Shown: piece by piece, positions 9,429-17,041 of the stretch
How positions within the stretch are numbered: position 1 is the first letter of the stretch
Layout of the letters: every line of letters begins with the position of its first letter
From: Calothrix sp. NIES-2098
GTDB taxonomy: Bacteria > Cyanobacteriota > Cyanobacteriia > Cyanobacteriales > Nostocaceae
Reading direction: 5' to 3'
DNA length: 64,000 nucleotides
NCBI GenBank assembly: GCA_002368175.1
Contig: AP018172.1
Location: forward strand, 3,904,001 to 3,968,000
Position numbers and translations under genes: made by a program
Notes under the pieces: generated by a model
What the model was told of the DNA's origin: nothing
The model's database searches: none
What the model saw: the letters and a program-made list of their open reading frames with translations, nothing else

Positions 9429-10634
9429 CTATCTCCTCCGCCCGCCAAAGTGCAAAATTGACGCGAGGATTAACAGGAAAAACCCCAAAGCGCAAACCCC
9501 GTTCCACTGCCAGATTCCCCAGCTATAGCTACCAAGTAAGGAACCGAGTGCGCCGCCAGTGTAGTTGATTACCATATACACGGTGTTCAATCGACTCTCT
9601 GCATTGGGAACAAGATTATAAACGCGGATTTGATTAGAAAGGTAAGCGCTATGCATTCCCAACTCTAAGATTATTACGCCTAAAATCAAACCCATTAAAT
9701 GATTCCCTGCTAACCAGAGAATCGTAAAGCCTGATAAAGCCAGAGAAAGTGCTACACCCACAACACCCCTCGCGCCCCATCTGTCTACTAACCTACCGAT
9801 GAAGGAACTTGTAGCTGCGCCAACTATACCTACTAAGCCAAATAATCCTGCAACCTGACTGTCGTAGTTATAGATAGGCGATTCTAAAAGAAAAACCAGC
9901 GTTACCCAAAAGACATTGAAAGCGGCAAATACTAAAGCAATATTGAATGCAGCTTCTCGCAGAATCGGCTGTTGATAGGTAAGATGGGCAAGACTCTGCA
10001 TCAACTGTGGATAAGACATCTGCGATGGAGAGCGATTTACAGGTAATTGCTGGCGAATTAGCAAAGCCAGAAAAATCATCACAACAGCAGCAATCCAATA
10101 CATCGCCTGCCAGCCGAACATTTTACCAACAAAGCCACTGACAGACCGAGCCAAGAGGACACTAACAATTAGTCCACTCATTAATGTGCCAATCACCTTT
10201 CCGCGTTGGTTGAGAGGGGTAATTTGGGCAACGAAGGGAAGGATCAGATGGGCGACAATGCTAGTAAAACCAAGCAAAAAACTCGCTACACTCAGCCAAA
10301 TGACGTTGGGAGAGATGGCGACTGCTACTAAGGTACAGGTAAGCAAGCCGAACATCTTAATAATTAGCTGTCGGCGTTCTAAGCGATCGCCTAATGGCAC
10401 TAACAATAGTAACCCGGTTGCATAGCCTACCTGGGTAAGCGTTGGGATAAATCCTACCTGCTGCACAGAGATATGAAAGCTTCTGCTCATATCTGCTAAC
10501 AGCGGTTGATTGTAATATACATTGGCTATTGCTAATCCACAGGCGATCGCTAAAGTGAAAATTACCGTCCGATTCGCTAGCAGATTGCTAAATGCAGTTG
10601 TATCCGTGAGAGCAGACTGCTCTTGAGAATCCAT
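9429..10634 (-). CDS. Major facilitator superfamily transporter
   Basis: A membrane transporter of about 401 residues with twelve predicted transmembrane helices and an MFS motif A-like loop (PLGDRLERR) between helices 2 and 3. It resembles drug or sugar efflux MFS proteins, and its substrate is unknown. I start it at the ATG at 10634 (MDSQEQSALT); the frame extends 21 residues further to a TTG at 10697, but that extension is polar and unlike a signal. A palindromic operator candidate lies about 210 bases upstream, so it may export or import a sulfur-containing metabolite. It converges on the SDR gene. Confidence 0.85.
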   Translation of the reverse strand: MDSQEQSALTDTTAFSNLLANRTVIFTLAIACGLAIANVYYNQPLLADMSRSFHISVQQVGFIPTLTQVGYATGLLLLVPLGDRLERRQLIIKMFGLLTCTLVAVAISPNVIWLSVASFLLGFTSIVAHLILPFVAQITPLNQRGKVIGTLMSGLIVSVLLARSVSGFVGKMFGWQAMYWIAAVVMIFLALLIRQQLPVNRSPSQMSYPQLMQSLAHLTYQQPILREAAFNIALVFAAFNVFWVTLVFLLESPIYNYDSQVAGLFGLVGIVGAATSSFIGRLVDRWGARGVVGVALSLALSGFTILWLAGNHLMGLILGVIILELGMHSAYLSNQIRVYNLVPNAESRLNTVYMVINYTGGALGSLLGSYSWGIWQWNGVCALGFFLLILASILHFGGRRR

Positions 10635-10843
10635 AGATATGTAGTTAATATGTTGGGCATCGCTTAATTTGCGGACTATAACAGAGATTTTTCCCAACTA
10701 TCATCAAAAATAAGTAGTATACATCCTTGTTGTTGTGCTACAAACTTTCGGCTATGACCGATAGATAACAAACTTAAGTTTAGTGTGAACGCTGTCTAGC
10801 AAAACATTACAAAAAGTTCCGAAAAAAGTACACACTTATTGCA

Positions 10844-10876
10844 AAATACGTTAAATCGATTAATTTACCGTATTTT
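10844..10876. promoter_or_regulatory. 33-bp palindromic operator candidate (site 2, near-perfect)
   Basis: Left arm AAATACGTTAAAT and right arm AATTTACCGTATTT, with CGAT at the centre. It lies in the 402-base gap between the divergent MFS and PP2C-like genes, about 210 bases from the MFS start and 223 from the other. Nothing else is recognised in the gap. Confidence 0.7.
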
Positions 10877-11099
10877 ATTAATAACTATATAGAATATTTA
10901 CACAAAACCTTCATAACAGCAAGTTTTTAACTGCAAAGAAACGCTAGGATTAAAAACCTTGTACTTGAGTTGATTATGAAACTATTCCATGTCATCATTT
11001 GTTGATACAGGTATTAAATACGCTTAGTAAATAGACTCTTACTTAATTTAGTAAAGATTTAATATTTGGTAGATGTAACTATGTGGTAATGCACCGAAG

Positions 11100-11936
11100 A
11101 TGAATCCAAAACCAAGCTTCACAGTAGTTGAGTCATTGAGCCGATCGAAATATGGAGACCCGAAACAAGGTGACGATCGCCTTGTTATCAACCAGCACTT
11201 TGTAGCAGTTTTGGATGGCGCTACGGATGCATCTGGTGCGAGTTATGATGGGCTTTCTCCTGGTAGGTTTGTAGCAGAAATAGGCGCTCAAGCTATAGAA
11301 AGTCTTGCTCCTGATAGTAATGCAACACAAGCAATTGAGCAACTAACTCAAGCAGTAAAAGAAGCTTTGCTAAAAGTTCAATCAGATCAAATTCCTATTT
11401 TTGCACCTTGTTTTGCGATCGCACTATTTTCAAATACACGACGAGAAATTTGGCGGGTTGGAGATTGTCAATATTTATTAGATGGAAAAGGTCACAATCC
11501 AAACAGCAAAGTAGATGAAGTGACAACTAAGTTGCGCTCTTTGATTGTGCATTCTTACTTGGCTCAGGGTAAAACAATTACAGACCTAATCCAAAACGAT
11601 CCCAGCCAGAATTTTCTTGTATCTATATATAAGTTGCAAGCAGCTTTATGTAATTCTTCCGCAGAACCTTTTGGTTACGGCGTGATTAATGGCGATCGAG
11701 TTCCTGAGAAATATATTGAAGTTATTAAGATTCCAGAGCAAGTTAAGTCAGTAGTTCTTGCTAGCGATGGTTATCCAGATTTAAGAATTACACTTGCAGA
11801 AAGCGAGGAAATTCTTTCAGAACTTATTGCTAAAGATCCTTTATTTTATGACCTTTATTTAGGGCAAAGAGGACTTGCGCCCGGAAGAGAGTCTTTTGAC
11901 GATCGCACTTATGTACGCCTTGAATTACACGATTAA
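11100..11936 (+). CDS. Divergent PP2C-type protein phosphatase-like protein
   Basis: A 278-residue soluble protein with the motif order of PPM/PP2C phosphatases, which dephosphorylate Ser/Thr using two metal ions. Seen here: GDDR at 24-27, VLDGAT with Asp39-Gly40, RVGDCQYLLDG near 118-128, LASDGYPD with Asp223, and a C-terminal DDRTYVRL with Asp267/Asp268 that fits the last metal-binding motif. The expected DGHGG is replaced by DGATDASG, so it is a distant member. It may be a phosphatase or a non-catalytic relative. It starts at an ATG and has no operon partner. Confidence 0.65.
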   Translation: MNPKPSFTVVESLSRSKYGDPKQGDDRLVINQHFVAVLDGATDASGASYDGLSPGRFVAEIGAQAIESLAPDSNATQAIEQLTQAVKEALLKVQSDQIPIFAPCFAIALFSNTRREIWRVGDCQYLLDGKGHNPNSKVDEVTTKLRSLIVHSYLAQGKTITDLIQNDPSQNFLVSIYKLQAALCNSSAEPFGYGVINGDRVPEKYIEVIKIPEQVKSVVLASDGYPDLRITLAESEEILSELIAKDPLFYDLYLGQRGLAPGRESFDDRTYVRLELHD

Positions 11937-11988
11937 TAAATTGAAGAGTTGGGGGAGGAAGTGTGGGGAGAGAAATAAGACAAGGAGA

Positions 11989-12023
11989 ACAAATGACAAA
12001 TGACAAATGACAAATAACAAATG
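11989..12023. repeat. Heptanucleotide tandem repeat
   Basis: About five consecutive copies of ACAAATG, the last ones degenerate. Short tandem heptamer repeats of this kind are typical of filamentous cyanobacteria. A scattered, degenerate relative lies at about 56355-56395. Confidence 0.7.
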
Positions 12024-12098
12024 ATTCGTGAAATTATTTCATTAATAATTGTATTAATTTCGTTTTTTTTAATTTGGTGGATTACCGACCAAGAGTAA
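12021..12098 (+). CDS. Possible 25-residue single-span membrane peptide
   Basis: An open frame of 25 codons encodes MIREI, then a hydrophobic stretch (ISLIIVLISFFLIWWI) and a polar TDQE tail. The one-helix arrangement looks like cyanobacterial small membrane proteins, but I recognise no family. There is no clear ribosome-binding site, because the upstream bases are the heptamer repeat. The frame could be a chance product of AT-rich DNA. Confidence 0.25.
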   Translation: MIREIISLIIVLISFFLIWWITDQE

Positions 12099-12272
12099 AA
12101 ACTGTGCTTATTTATTTCCCTGGAGGTATACCTAGTTTAAAACTCTGTCAATTGAATGAGCTAGAAATAGCCTACTAAAGAAAGACGTTTCTTAGTAGTT
12201 CCAGTGACAAGATAGGAGCAGAACATCGCTTGTCTTATAGCTTACCACTCCTATCCATCCCTACCGAATTAT

Positions 12273-12638
12273 ATGATGAAACGTTTAATTCTTAGTAGCT
12301 TATCTTTTTTGATGATAGCTACAGCTACCACACCTGTTTTCGCTTCGCAAAAAATAGCGAGCAATTCCACAGATTTACCTAGCAATTCGCTTTCTATAAC
12401 TCGGATACAACCGTTTAACCTTGTTGGCTTGGCTTATCAAGGTTACTTTCAAAAACAAGGTATTCCTGGTTATAACGATCTGATTGTGGCTTATCAAGCA
12501 AAACAAATCACTGCTAAAGACATTGTTCAAAGTGCAGTCAAAACGAACAGATTATCTTCAGATGCTTTAAATGACCAAGGATACATCAATGCAGTGAAAA
12601 ATACACTAGATGGATTTGGCAGAAATATCATTCCTTAG
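12273..12638 (+). CDS. Small secreted protein of unknown function (paralogue family)
   Basis: A 121-residue protein with a signal peptide (MMKRLILSSLSFLMIATATTPVFA). The mature part carries the conserved pattern PFNLVGLAYQG, KQGI, LIVAYQAKQITAKDIVQ and a DxxYxxxVK motif. It is clearly related along its length to the product of 35416-35808 and to a truncated copy at 35844-36053. I do not recognise the domain. The mature form is about 97 residues, helical and slightly basic. It converges on fosX. Confidence 0.7.
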   Translation: MMKRLILSSLSFLMIATATTPVFASQKIASNSTDLPSNSLSITRIQPFNLVGLAYQGYFQKQGIPGYNDLIVAYQAKQITAKDIVQSAVKTNRLSSDALNDQGYINAVKNTLDGFGRNIIP

Positions 12639-12645
12639 ATAAGGA

Positions 12646-12678
12646 AACTACGGTAAACTAACCAGTTTATCGTAGTCT
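12646..12678. promoter_or_regulatory. Operator-like palindrome between converging genes (site 3)
   Basis: Arms ACTACGGTAAACT and AGTTTATCGTAGT match at 12 of 13 positions, with a 4-base centre. The half-sites and spacing equal those of the putative operators, yet it lies just 3' of two converging genes and has no T-run on either strand. It could be an operator-like site or a plain hairpin terminator. Confidence 0.4.
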
Positions 12679-12696
12679 ATGCAAGACAATTTTATC

Positions 12697-13113
12697 TTAC
12701 CAGAAATTGTGTGCGATCGCATACTTTTGCAACCGCTGATTCAAAGTACCTGTGTGTAACTCAAATAAGTGATTATCGTAGTCATAGAAATATAGAGAAC
12801 GTCCTTCGCCTTCGATACGGTTTCTATCTTCTTTGACATCCACACTCAAAGCCTTAACTCTTGCCGCATAGAGTTCGTAGTCTGCTGCGGCTATCTTAAA
12901 AGCTATATGGTTATAGGTCTTTTCTGCTAGAGGTTCGCCTTCCATAATTGCAATCCATAAGTCATCAATTAGAAAAAATTTTTCTTTAGAGATAGAGAAA
13001 GTTTGCTCTCCACTCGCATATATTTCTTGAGCATCAAATATGGTTGTGAGAAATGTTGTCATTTTCTCTAAATCTTTGACGATAAATGTAATATGACTAA
13101 TGCCTTGAATCAT
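12697..13113 (-). CDS. fosX: FosX-type fosfomycin hydrolase
   Basis: A 138-residue vicinal-oxygen-chelate (glyoxalase fold) enzyme. FosX adds water to the epoxide of fosfomycin in a Mn(II)-dependent reaction. All key residues fall at the numbers known for FosX: metal ligands His7 (GISH), His69 (YNHIAF) and Glu118 (HLFELH), and the general base Glu44 (SKEKFF). The FosX-specific stretches FSISKEKFFLID and EGEGRSLYFYDYDNH are present, which separates it from the glutathione-dependent FosA and thiol-dependent FosB. The frame begins at an ATG. It stands alone, and no mobile element is next to it. Confidence 0.92.
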   Translation of the reverse strand: MIQGISHITFIVKDLEKMTTFLTTIFDAQEIYASGEQTFSISKEKFFLIDDLWIAIMEGEPLAEKTYNHIAFKIAAADYELYAARVKALSVDVKEDRNRIEGEGRSLYFYDYDNHLFELHTGTLNQRLQKYAIAHNFW

Positions 13114-13487
13114 TTTTAGTTACATCCCTAGAGTTTAAACTGAATGTTGTGTCAGCGAACATTGACAATACAAGAGATTAAATTTAACCTGCCATAGCAG
13201 TGAATAACAGCTAATTCTAAAACACCGATATTTCTATCGCTTTTGTTGACAAAATATCCCCTAATACCCTCTAAGTGTTTATTTAATTTAGTTTTGAGGC
13301 AGAGTCATTCTCAATACAGAATCTATTGAGGTGAAAATTGCAGATCGATCGTAAATTTCCCCTTATTCGCTAGCCTAAGTGTTGTTTAGATTTCCTTAAT
13401 TTATCAACCGTTAAAACCACATATAAATCCGAATTTAACTGTTCTAAATTGGTAGGTATATAGCAACAAGTATATTTCTTAGAGCTT
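13114..13487. other. Intergenic region between divergent genes
   Basis: This 374-base stretch separates the divergent fosX and flavoprotein-dioxygenase fusion genes. I see no reading frame, strong hairpin or copy of the palindromic operator. A possible -10 (TATATA, about 13456) sits close to the fusion gene, but it is not convincing. Confidence 0.4.
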
Positions 13488-15662
13488 ATGTACAACTATA
13501 TTTTGAACCTACCTGTTTCTCCTTGTACGATCGCAATTATTGGAGGCGGCTTTAGCGGTTCTCTTGTTGCAGCGAATATTTTGCGAAATGCAACCGTACC
13601 AATTTCTATTAAATTGATTGAACGGAGAACAGAAATAGGTAAAGGAGTTGCATATAGTACGCCAGTTGACGGTCATTTGCTGAACGTAGCAGCCGGGAAA
13701 ATGAGCGCTTTTGCAGATCTACCGGAACACTTCTTAAACTGGCTGCATAGCAACGGATATCCCGATACTACTGCTTCTGCATTTGCCCCCCGCAAGGTTT
13801 ATGGAAAGTATATACAAGCGATTTTAAACGAAGCTGAAGCTAATGCTCCAGCTTGTGTAAGTTTAGAAAGAATTTGCGATGAAGCGATCGCTATTGAAAC
13901 TAGCAGCTATCATACCAAAATACAACTAAGTAGCGGTAAGTCTTTACACGTGCAAAAAGTTGTACTCGCCTTAGGGAATTTTTCCGCCTCGCTACCACAA
14001 CCCATTGCAGCCCTAGGAAACAATCATCCCCATGTTTCAGATGCTTGGTCTAGCGATGCAATTAGCAATCTCAATCCAGATGATTCGATACTTTTAGTAG
14101 GAACTGGTTTGACAATGGTTGATGCAGTTGTGGCTTTAAATCAGCAAGGATTCCGCGGAAAAATTCATGCTGTCTCTCGTCACGGATTAACACCCCAACG
14201 CCACCAAGCAACAATTCCCTATCATATATATATAGACTTAAATACTGCACCAAAAACAGCGCGGGAGTTACTGCGTTTAGTACGTCAAGAAATCAAAAAA
14301 GCAGCGAATCAAGGATATGATTGGCGTTCAGTAATTGATGCTATCCGTCCAATTACTCAACAAATTTGGCAAACATTGCCATTGTTAGAACAAGAACGCT
14401 TTCTGCGTCATGTGAAAGCTTATTGGGAAGTTTACCGTCACCGCATTGCAGGGGAAATTGCCGATGTATTAGATAGCGCCCTCGAAGCTGGGCAACTGAA
14501 CTATTATGGCGGTCGAATTCAGACTTGTCAGGAAGTTGACAATGCAGTTGAGGTGAAAATTTGCGAACGGGGAACTCAAGCAAATATCGTTTTGCAGGTG
14601 AACCGAATTATTAATTGTACGGGTGCAAATTGTAACTATCGCAGACTGAAGCATCCACTGATTGCTAGCTTGCAAGCACAAGGGTTGATTCGTTCTCATG
14701 CTTTATCAATGGGGATTGATACGGCTGAAAATGGTGCCGCGATCGATGCCCAAGGAAACGTTTCGGAAGTACTTTATACCTTAGGAACACCTCGTAAAGG
14801 CAACCTTTGGGAAACTACAGCCGTTCCAGAGATTCGTTCTCAAGCCGCAGCTTTGGCACAACAGTTACTGAAATCTCTCAATCCCAAACCTTACGCTATT
14901 GTCAGAGATTGGTTCGCTGGAAATCCATTAAGCGATTTATCCCAACCTGCCATGCTATTCCGTCAATTATTCGATCCAGAGTCGAGTACCTATACCTACT
15001 TAATTGCTGACTCAGAAACCAAAGCAGCTATCTTGGTAGACCCGGTATTAGAACAGATAGAACGCGACCTGCTAGTACTAAGAAAACTGGGCTTGACTCT
15101 TCACTACTGCTTAGAAACTCATATTCACGCCGACCATATTACTGGAACAGGTCAGCTACGGCAATTTACACGTTGTTTGAGTGTGTTGCCAGAAAACGCG
15201 AAGACCGTACCAAGCGATCGCTATATTGCTGATGGTGAGATTTTACAATTAGGGTCTGTCCAAATTCAAGCGATCGCCACACCCGGACACACCGACAGCC
15301 ACATGGCTTACTTAGTCAACGGTACTCATTTGTTAACCGGAGATGCCTTATTTATTGGGGGTTGCGGTCGGACTGACTTCCAGAACGGCGATGCTGGGTT
15401 ACTCTATGATGTCGTCACCCAAAAGCTATTTACCCTACCTGATGACACATGGGTATTTCCCGGCCACGACTATCAAGGAAGAACAGTCTCTACTATTGGC
15501 GAACAAAAATCCTCAAATCCCCGATTTGTTGGACGCAACCGCAGCCAATTTATTGAACTGATGAACAACTTGAACCTTCCTTATCCCAAAAAGATGTCGG
15601 AAGCCGTACCCGCCAACCAGGGTGGAGGCAAAGTTTTAGTGACCTTGGATTATCAAATCTGA
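13488..15662 (+). CDS. FAD/NAD(P)-binding oxidoreductase fused to persulfide dioxygenase-like domain
   Basis: This 724-residue protein is a two-domain fusion. Residues 1 to about 480 form an FAD/NAD(P)-binding protein of the NAD_binding_9 type (IAIIGGGFSGSLVAANIL at about 16-33, LVGTGLTMVDAVV near 203). From about residue 488 there is a complete metallo-beta-lactamase fold of the ETHE1/persulfide dioxygenase type: HIHADH (His545, His547, Asp549, His550), PGH with His601, GDALF with Asp619 and PGHDY with His660. ETHE1 enzymes oxidise glutathione persulfide to sulfite at a single iron held by residues matching His545, His601 and Asp619. The GRTDFQNG block after the GDALF motif fits ETHE1 better than glyoxalase II. 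A terminator follows. The role is inferred to be persulfide or sulfane-sulfur oxidation coupled to a flavin step. Confidence 0.85.
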   Translation: MYNYILNLPVSPCTIAIIGGGFSGSLVAANILRNATVPISIKLIERRTEIGKGVAYSTPVDGHLLNVAAGKMSAFADLPEHFLNWLHSNGYPDTTASAFAPRKVYGKYIQAILNEAEANAPACVSLERICDEAIAIETSSYHTKIQLSSGKSLHVQKVVLALGNFSASLPQPIAALGNNHPHVSDAWSSDAISNLNPDDSILLVGTGLTMVDAVVALNQQGFRGKIHAVSRHGLTPQRHQATIPYHIYIDLNTAPKTARELLRLVRQEIKKAANQGYDWRSVIDAIRPITQQIWQTLPLLEQERFLRHVKAYWEVYRHRIAGEIADVLDSALEAGQLNYYGGRIQTCQEVDNAVEVKICERGTQANIVLQVNRIINCTGANCNYRRLKHPLIASLQAQGLIRSHALSMGIDTAENGAAIDAQGNVSEVLYTLGTPRKGNLWETTAVPEIRSQAAALAQQLLKSLNPKPYAIVRDWFAGNPLSDLSQPAMLFRQLFDPESSTYTYLIADSETKAAILVDPVLEQIERDLLVLRKLGLTLHYCLETHIHADHITGTGQLRQFTRCLSVLPENAKTVPSDRYIADGEILQLGSVQIQAIATPGHTDSHMAYLVNGTHLLTGDALFIGGCGRTDFQNGDAGLLYDVVTQKLFTLPDDTWVFPGHDYQGRTVSTIGEQKSSNPRFVGRNRSQFIELMNNLNLPYPKKMSEAVPANQGGGKVLVTLDYQI

Positions 15663-15682
15663 GCTATTTTAATACTCATGCT

Positions 15683-15707
15683 AAAGGCACAACATTGTTG
15701 TGCTTTT
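15683..15707 (+). terminator. Rho-independent terminator
   Basis: Stem GCACAACA / TGTTGTGC flanked by AAA and TTTT, 20 bases after the fusion gene stop. It ends that transcript. Confidence 0.75.
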
Positions 15708-16265
15708 AATTTTGTCTATTCAATTGCTTGAATTACGAATTATTCAATTTGCTATTGATAATTTCATAACTTCAATTTATCGATTTCAAAATAAATAATA
15801 TTTGCTTTTATTATTGGTCTAGTTTTATCGTGTAAATACGAGCAATATAACACGGTTTCAAACAAATTATAGTTTGTATTTTCCTTCAAAGATGCCTATG
15901 GAGCATATCCTGAATACCAGATAAAAATATCTTAGATTCATAGCCCTATATGCACATAGGATTAGGGGTGTTATCGCTAGAAATAAAATCCTTAATTATT
16001 GATGTATTGCCCTTGTAAAAATATCAATAATTAAGCCAGAATATATTTGCCATGTCCGAAAATTAGGCTGAAAAAGATGAAGTCTTCAGTAAAGCATCGC
16101 GCGTCAGATAGATTAATCTGACGTTGTTGATGCCTTTGCTGCCATCTGGCAAATCAATAAAATTGGCATCAGCTTTTAGTCAGAAATTGGCTAAAAGTTG
16201 AGGATGCTTTTGTAATTGAATTGCCAATTTTTTAGCCTAATTAAACTATCCATCCCGTTAATGCC
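15708..16265. other. Long leader region with several hairpins
   Basis: This is the gap upstream of the DUF2808 gene. The first 390 bases show nothing. From 16102 to 16197 there are successive inverted repeats: CGTCAGAT/ATCTGACG (16102-16123), GATGCC/GGCATC enclosing TTTGC/GCAAA (about 16129-16170), and CTTTTAG/CTAAAAG (16173-16197). This may be a structured 5' untranslated region. I do not recognise a known riboswitch. Confidence 0.4.
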
Positions 16266-16766
16266 ATGAAGAATATTTCTAGATTATCTAAAGCTGTGTT
16301 AGCTTTCAGTTTTGGAATGTTGCTGCTGCCTATTTCCAAAACCTATGCCGTTGATGCCAGTACTACGTATAATCAAACGAGTGTTGGCGCAGCAACTTAT
16401 TATTTCACCGTCGCTATACCTGCTGGGGCGAAACCCCTACAACAAGTGACGCTGACACAGATTCAAGGCGGCGAAAATATAGAGTTTGATGCTAAACATA
16501 GTAGCGCTTTTGTCGGAAGCAGCGATCGCACAGGCGAAAATCTCCCAGTTTCCTTGGTAAAGAACCCAAATCAAGACGGTTCAGTCACAGTTCAATTCGC
16601 GCAGCCTTTACCAGCAGGGAAAACAGTAACCATTGCACTCAAGCCGTACCGTAATCCTGATTACGATGGGGTTTATTTATTCCATCTCAAGGCTGCTCCC
16701 GCCAACCAGAATACAGAAGGTCAATCTCTCGGTGTAGCTCGTTTACAATTTTACCCCAACTACTAG
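16266..16766 (+). CDS. Secreted DUF2808 protein
   Basis: A 166-residue exported protein of unknown function, common in cyanobacteria. Residues 1-28 are a signal peptide ending TYA. The DUF2808 core includes TYYFTVAIPAGAKPLQQVTLTQ, GRIEF-like GENIEFD, FVGSSDRTGE and the C-terminal pattern LKPYRNPDYDGVYLFHL, followed by LQFYPNY. The length is typical for the family. A strong terminator follows and the gene is single. The preceding leader looks structured, so expression may be controlled after transcription. Confidence 0.88.
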   Translation: MKNISRLSKAVLAFSFGMLLLPISKTYAVDASTTYNQTSVGAATYYFTVAIPAGAKPLQQVTLTQIQGGENIEFDAKHSSAFVGSSDRTGENLPVSLVKNPNQDGSVTVQFAQPLPAGKTVTIALKPYRNPDYDGVYLFHLKAAPANQNTEGQSLGVARLQFYPNY

Positions 16767-16823
16767 AGAATTGACTGACCAATTAGTCTAGACAAATCTG
16801 ATTACCAAATTTGCGATCTTTTG

Positions 16824-16853
16824 AAAGTACACCTTTACTCAGGTGTACTTTTT
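16824..16853 (+). terminator. Rho-independent terminator
   Basis: Perfect 11-bp stem AAAGTACACCT / AGGTGTACTTT with a 6-base loop and a T-run, 57 bases after the DUF2808 stop codon. Confidence 0.9.
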
Positions 16854-16936
16854 GTCTATTTGTAGGTACTTTTCATAATTTTTTATCGACTTGCTATCTA
16901 TAGATATGTATGTCATAATCAAAAGTTGATTTTGTT

Positions 16937-16969
16937 AAATACTGTTTATCTATCGATTTATAGTATTTT
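16937..16969. promoter_or_regulatory. 33-bp palindromic operator candidate (site 4)
   Basis: Left arm AAATACTGTTTAT and right arm GATTTATAGTATTTT with standard spacing. It ends 72 bases before the aryl-sulfotransferase-like gene, with no other gene between. Confidence 0.65.
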
Positions 16970-17041
16970 ATTCTGCAAATATGATTTGGAAAGTCGCTCG
17001 TGTACGCTTTCCACGTACTTTAAGTGAAATAAAGCAGAATT

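Noticed and set aside
10635..10697. N-terminal extension of the MFS transporter from a TTG
   Set aside because: The extra residues are polar and not typical; the ATG at 10634 is simpler.
11989..12023. Regular short repeats suggesting a CRISPR array
   Set aside because: The unit is 7 bases with no spacers; it is a heptamer tandem repeat.
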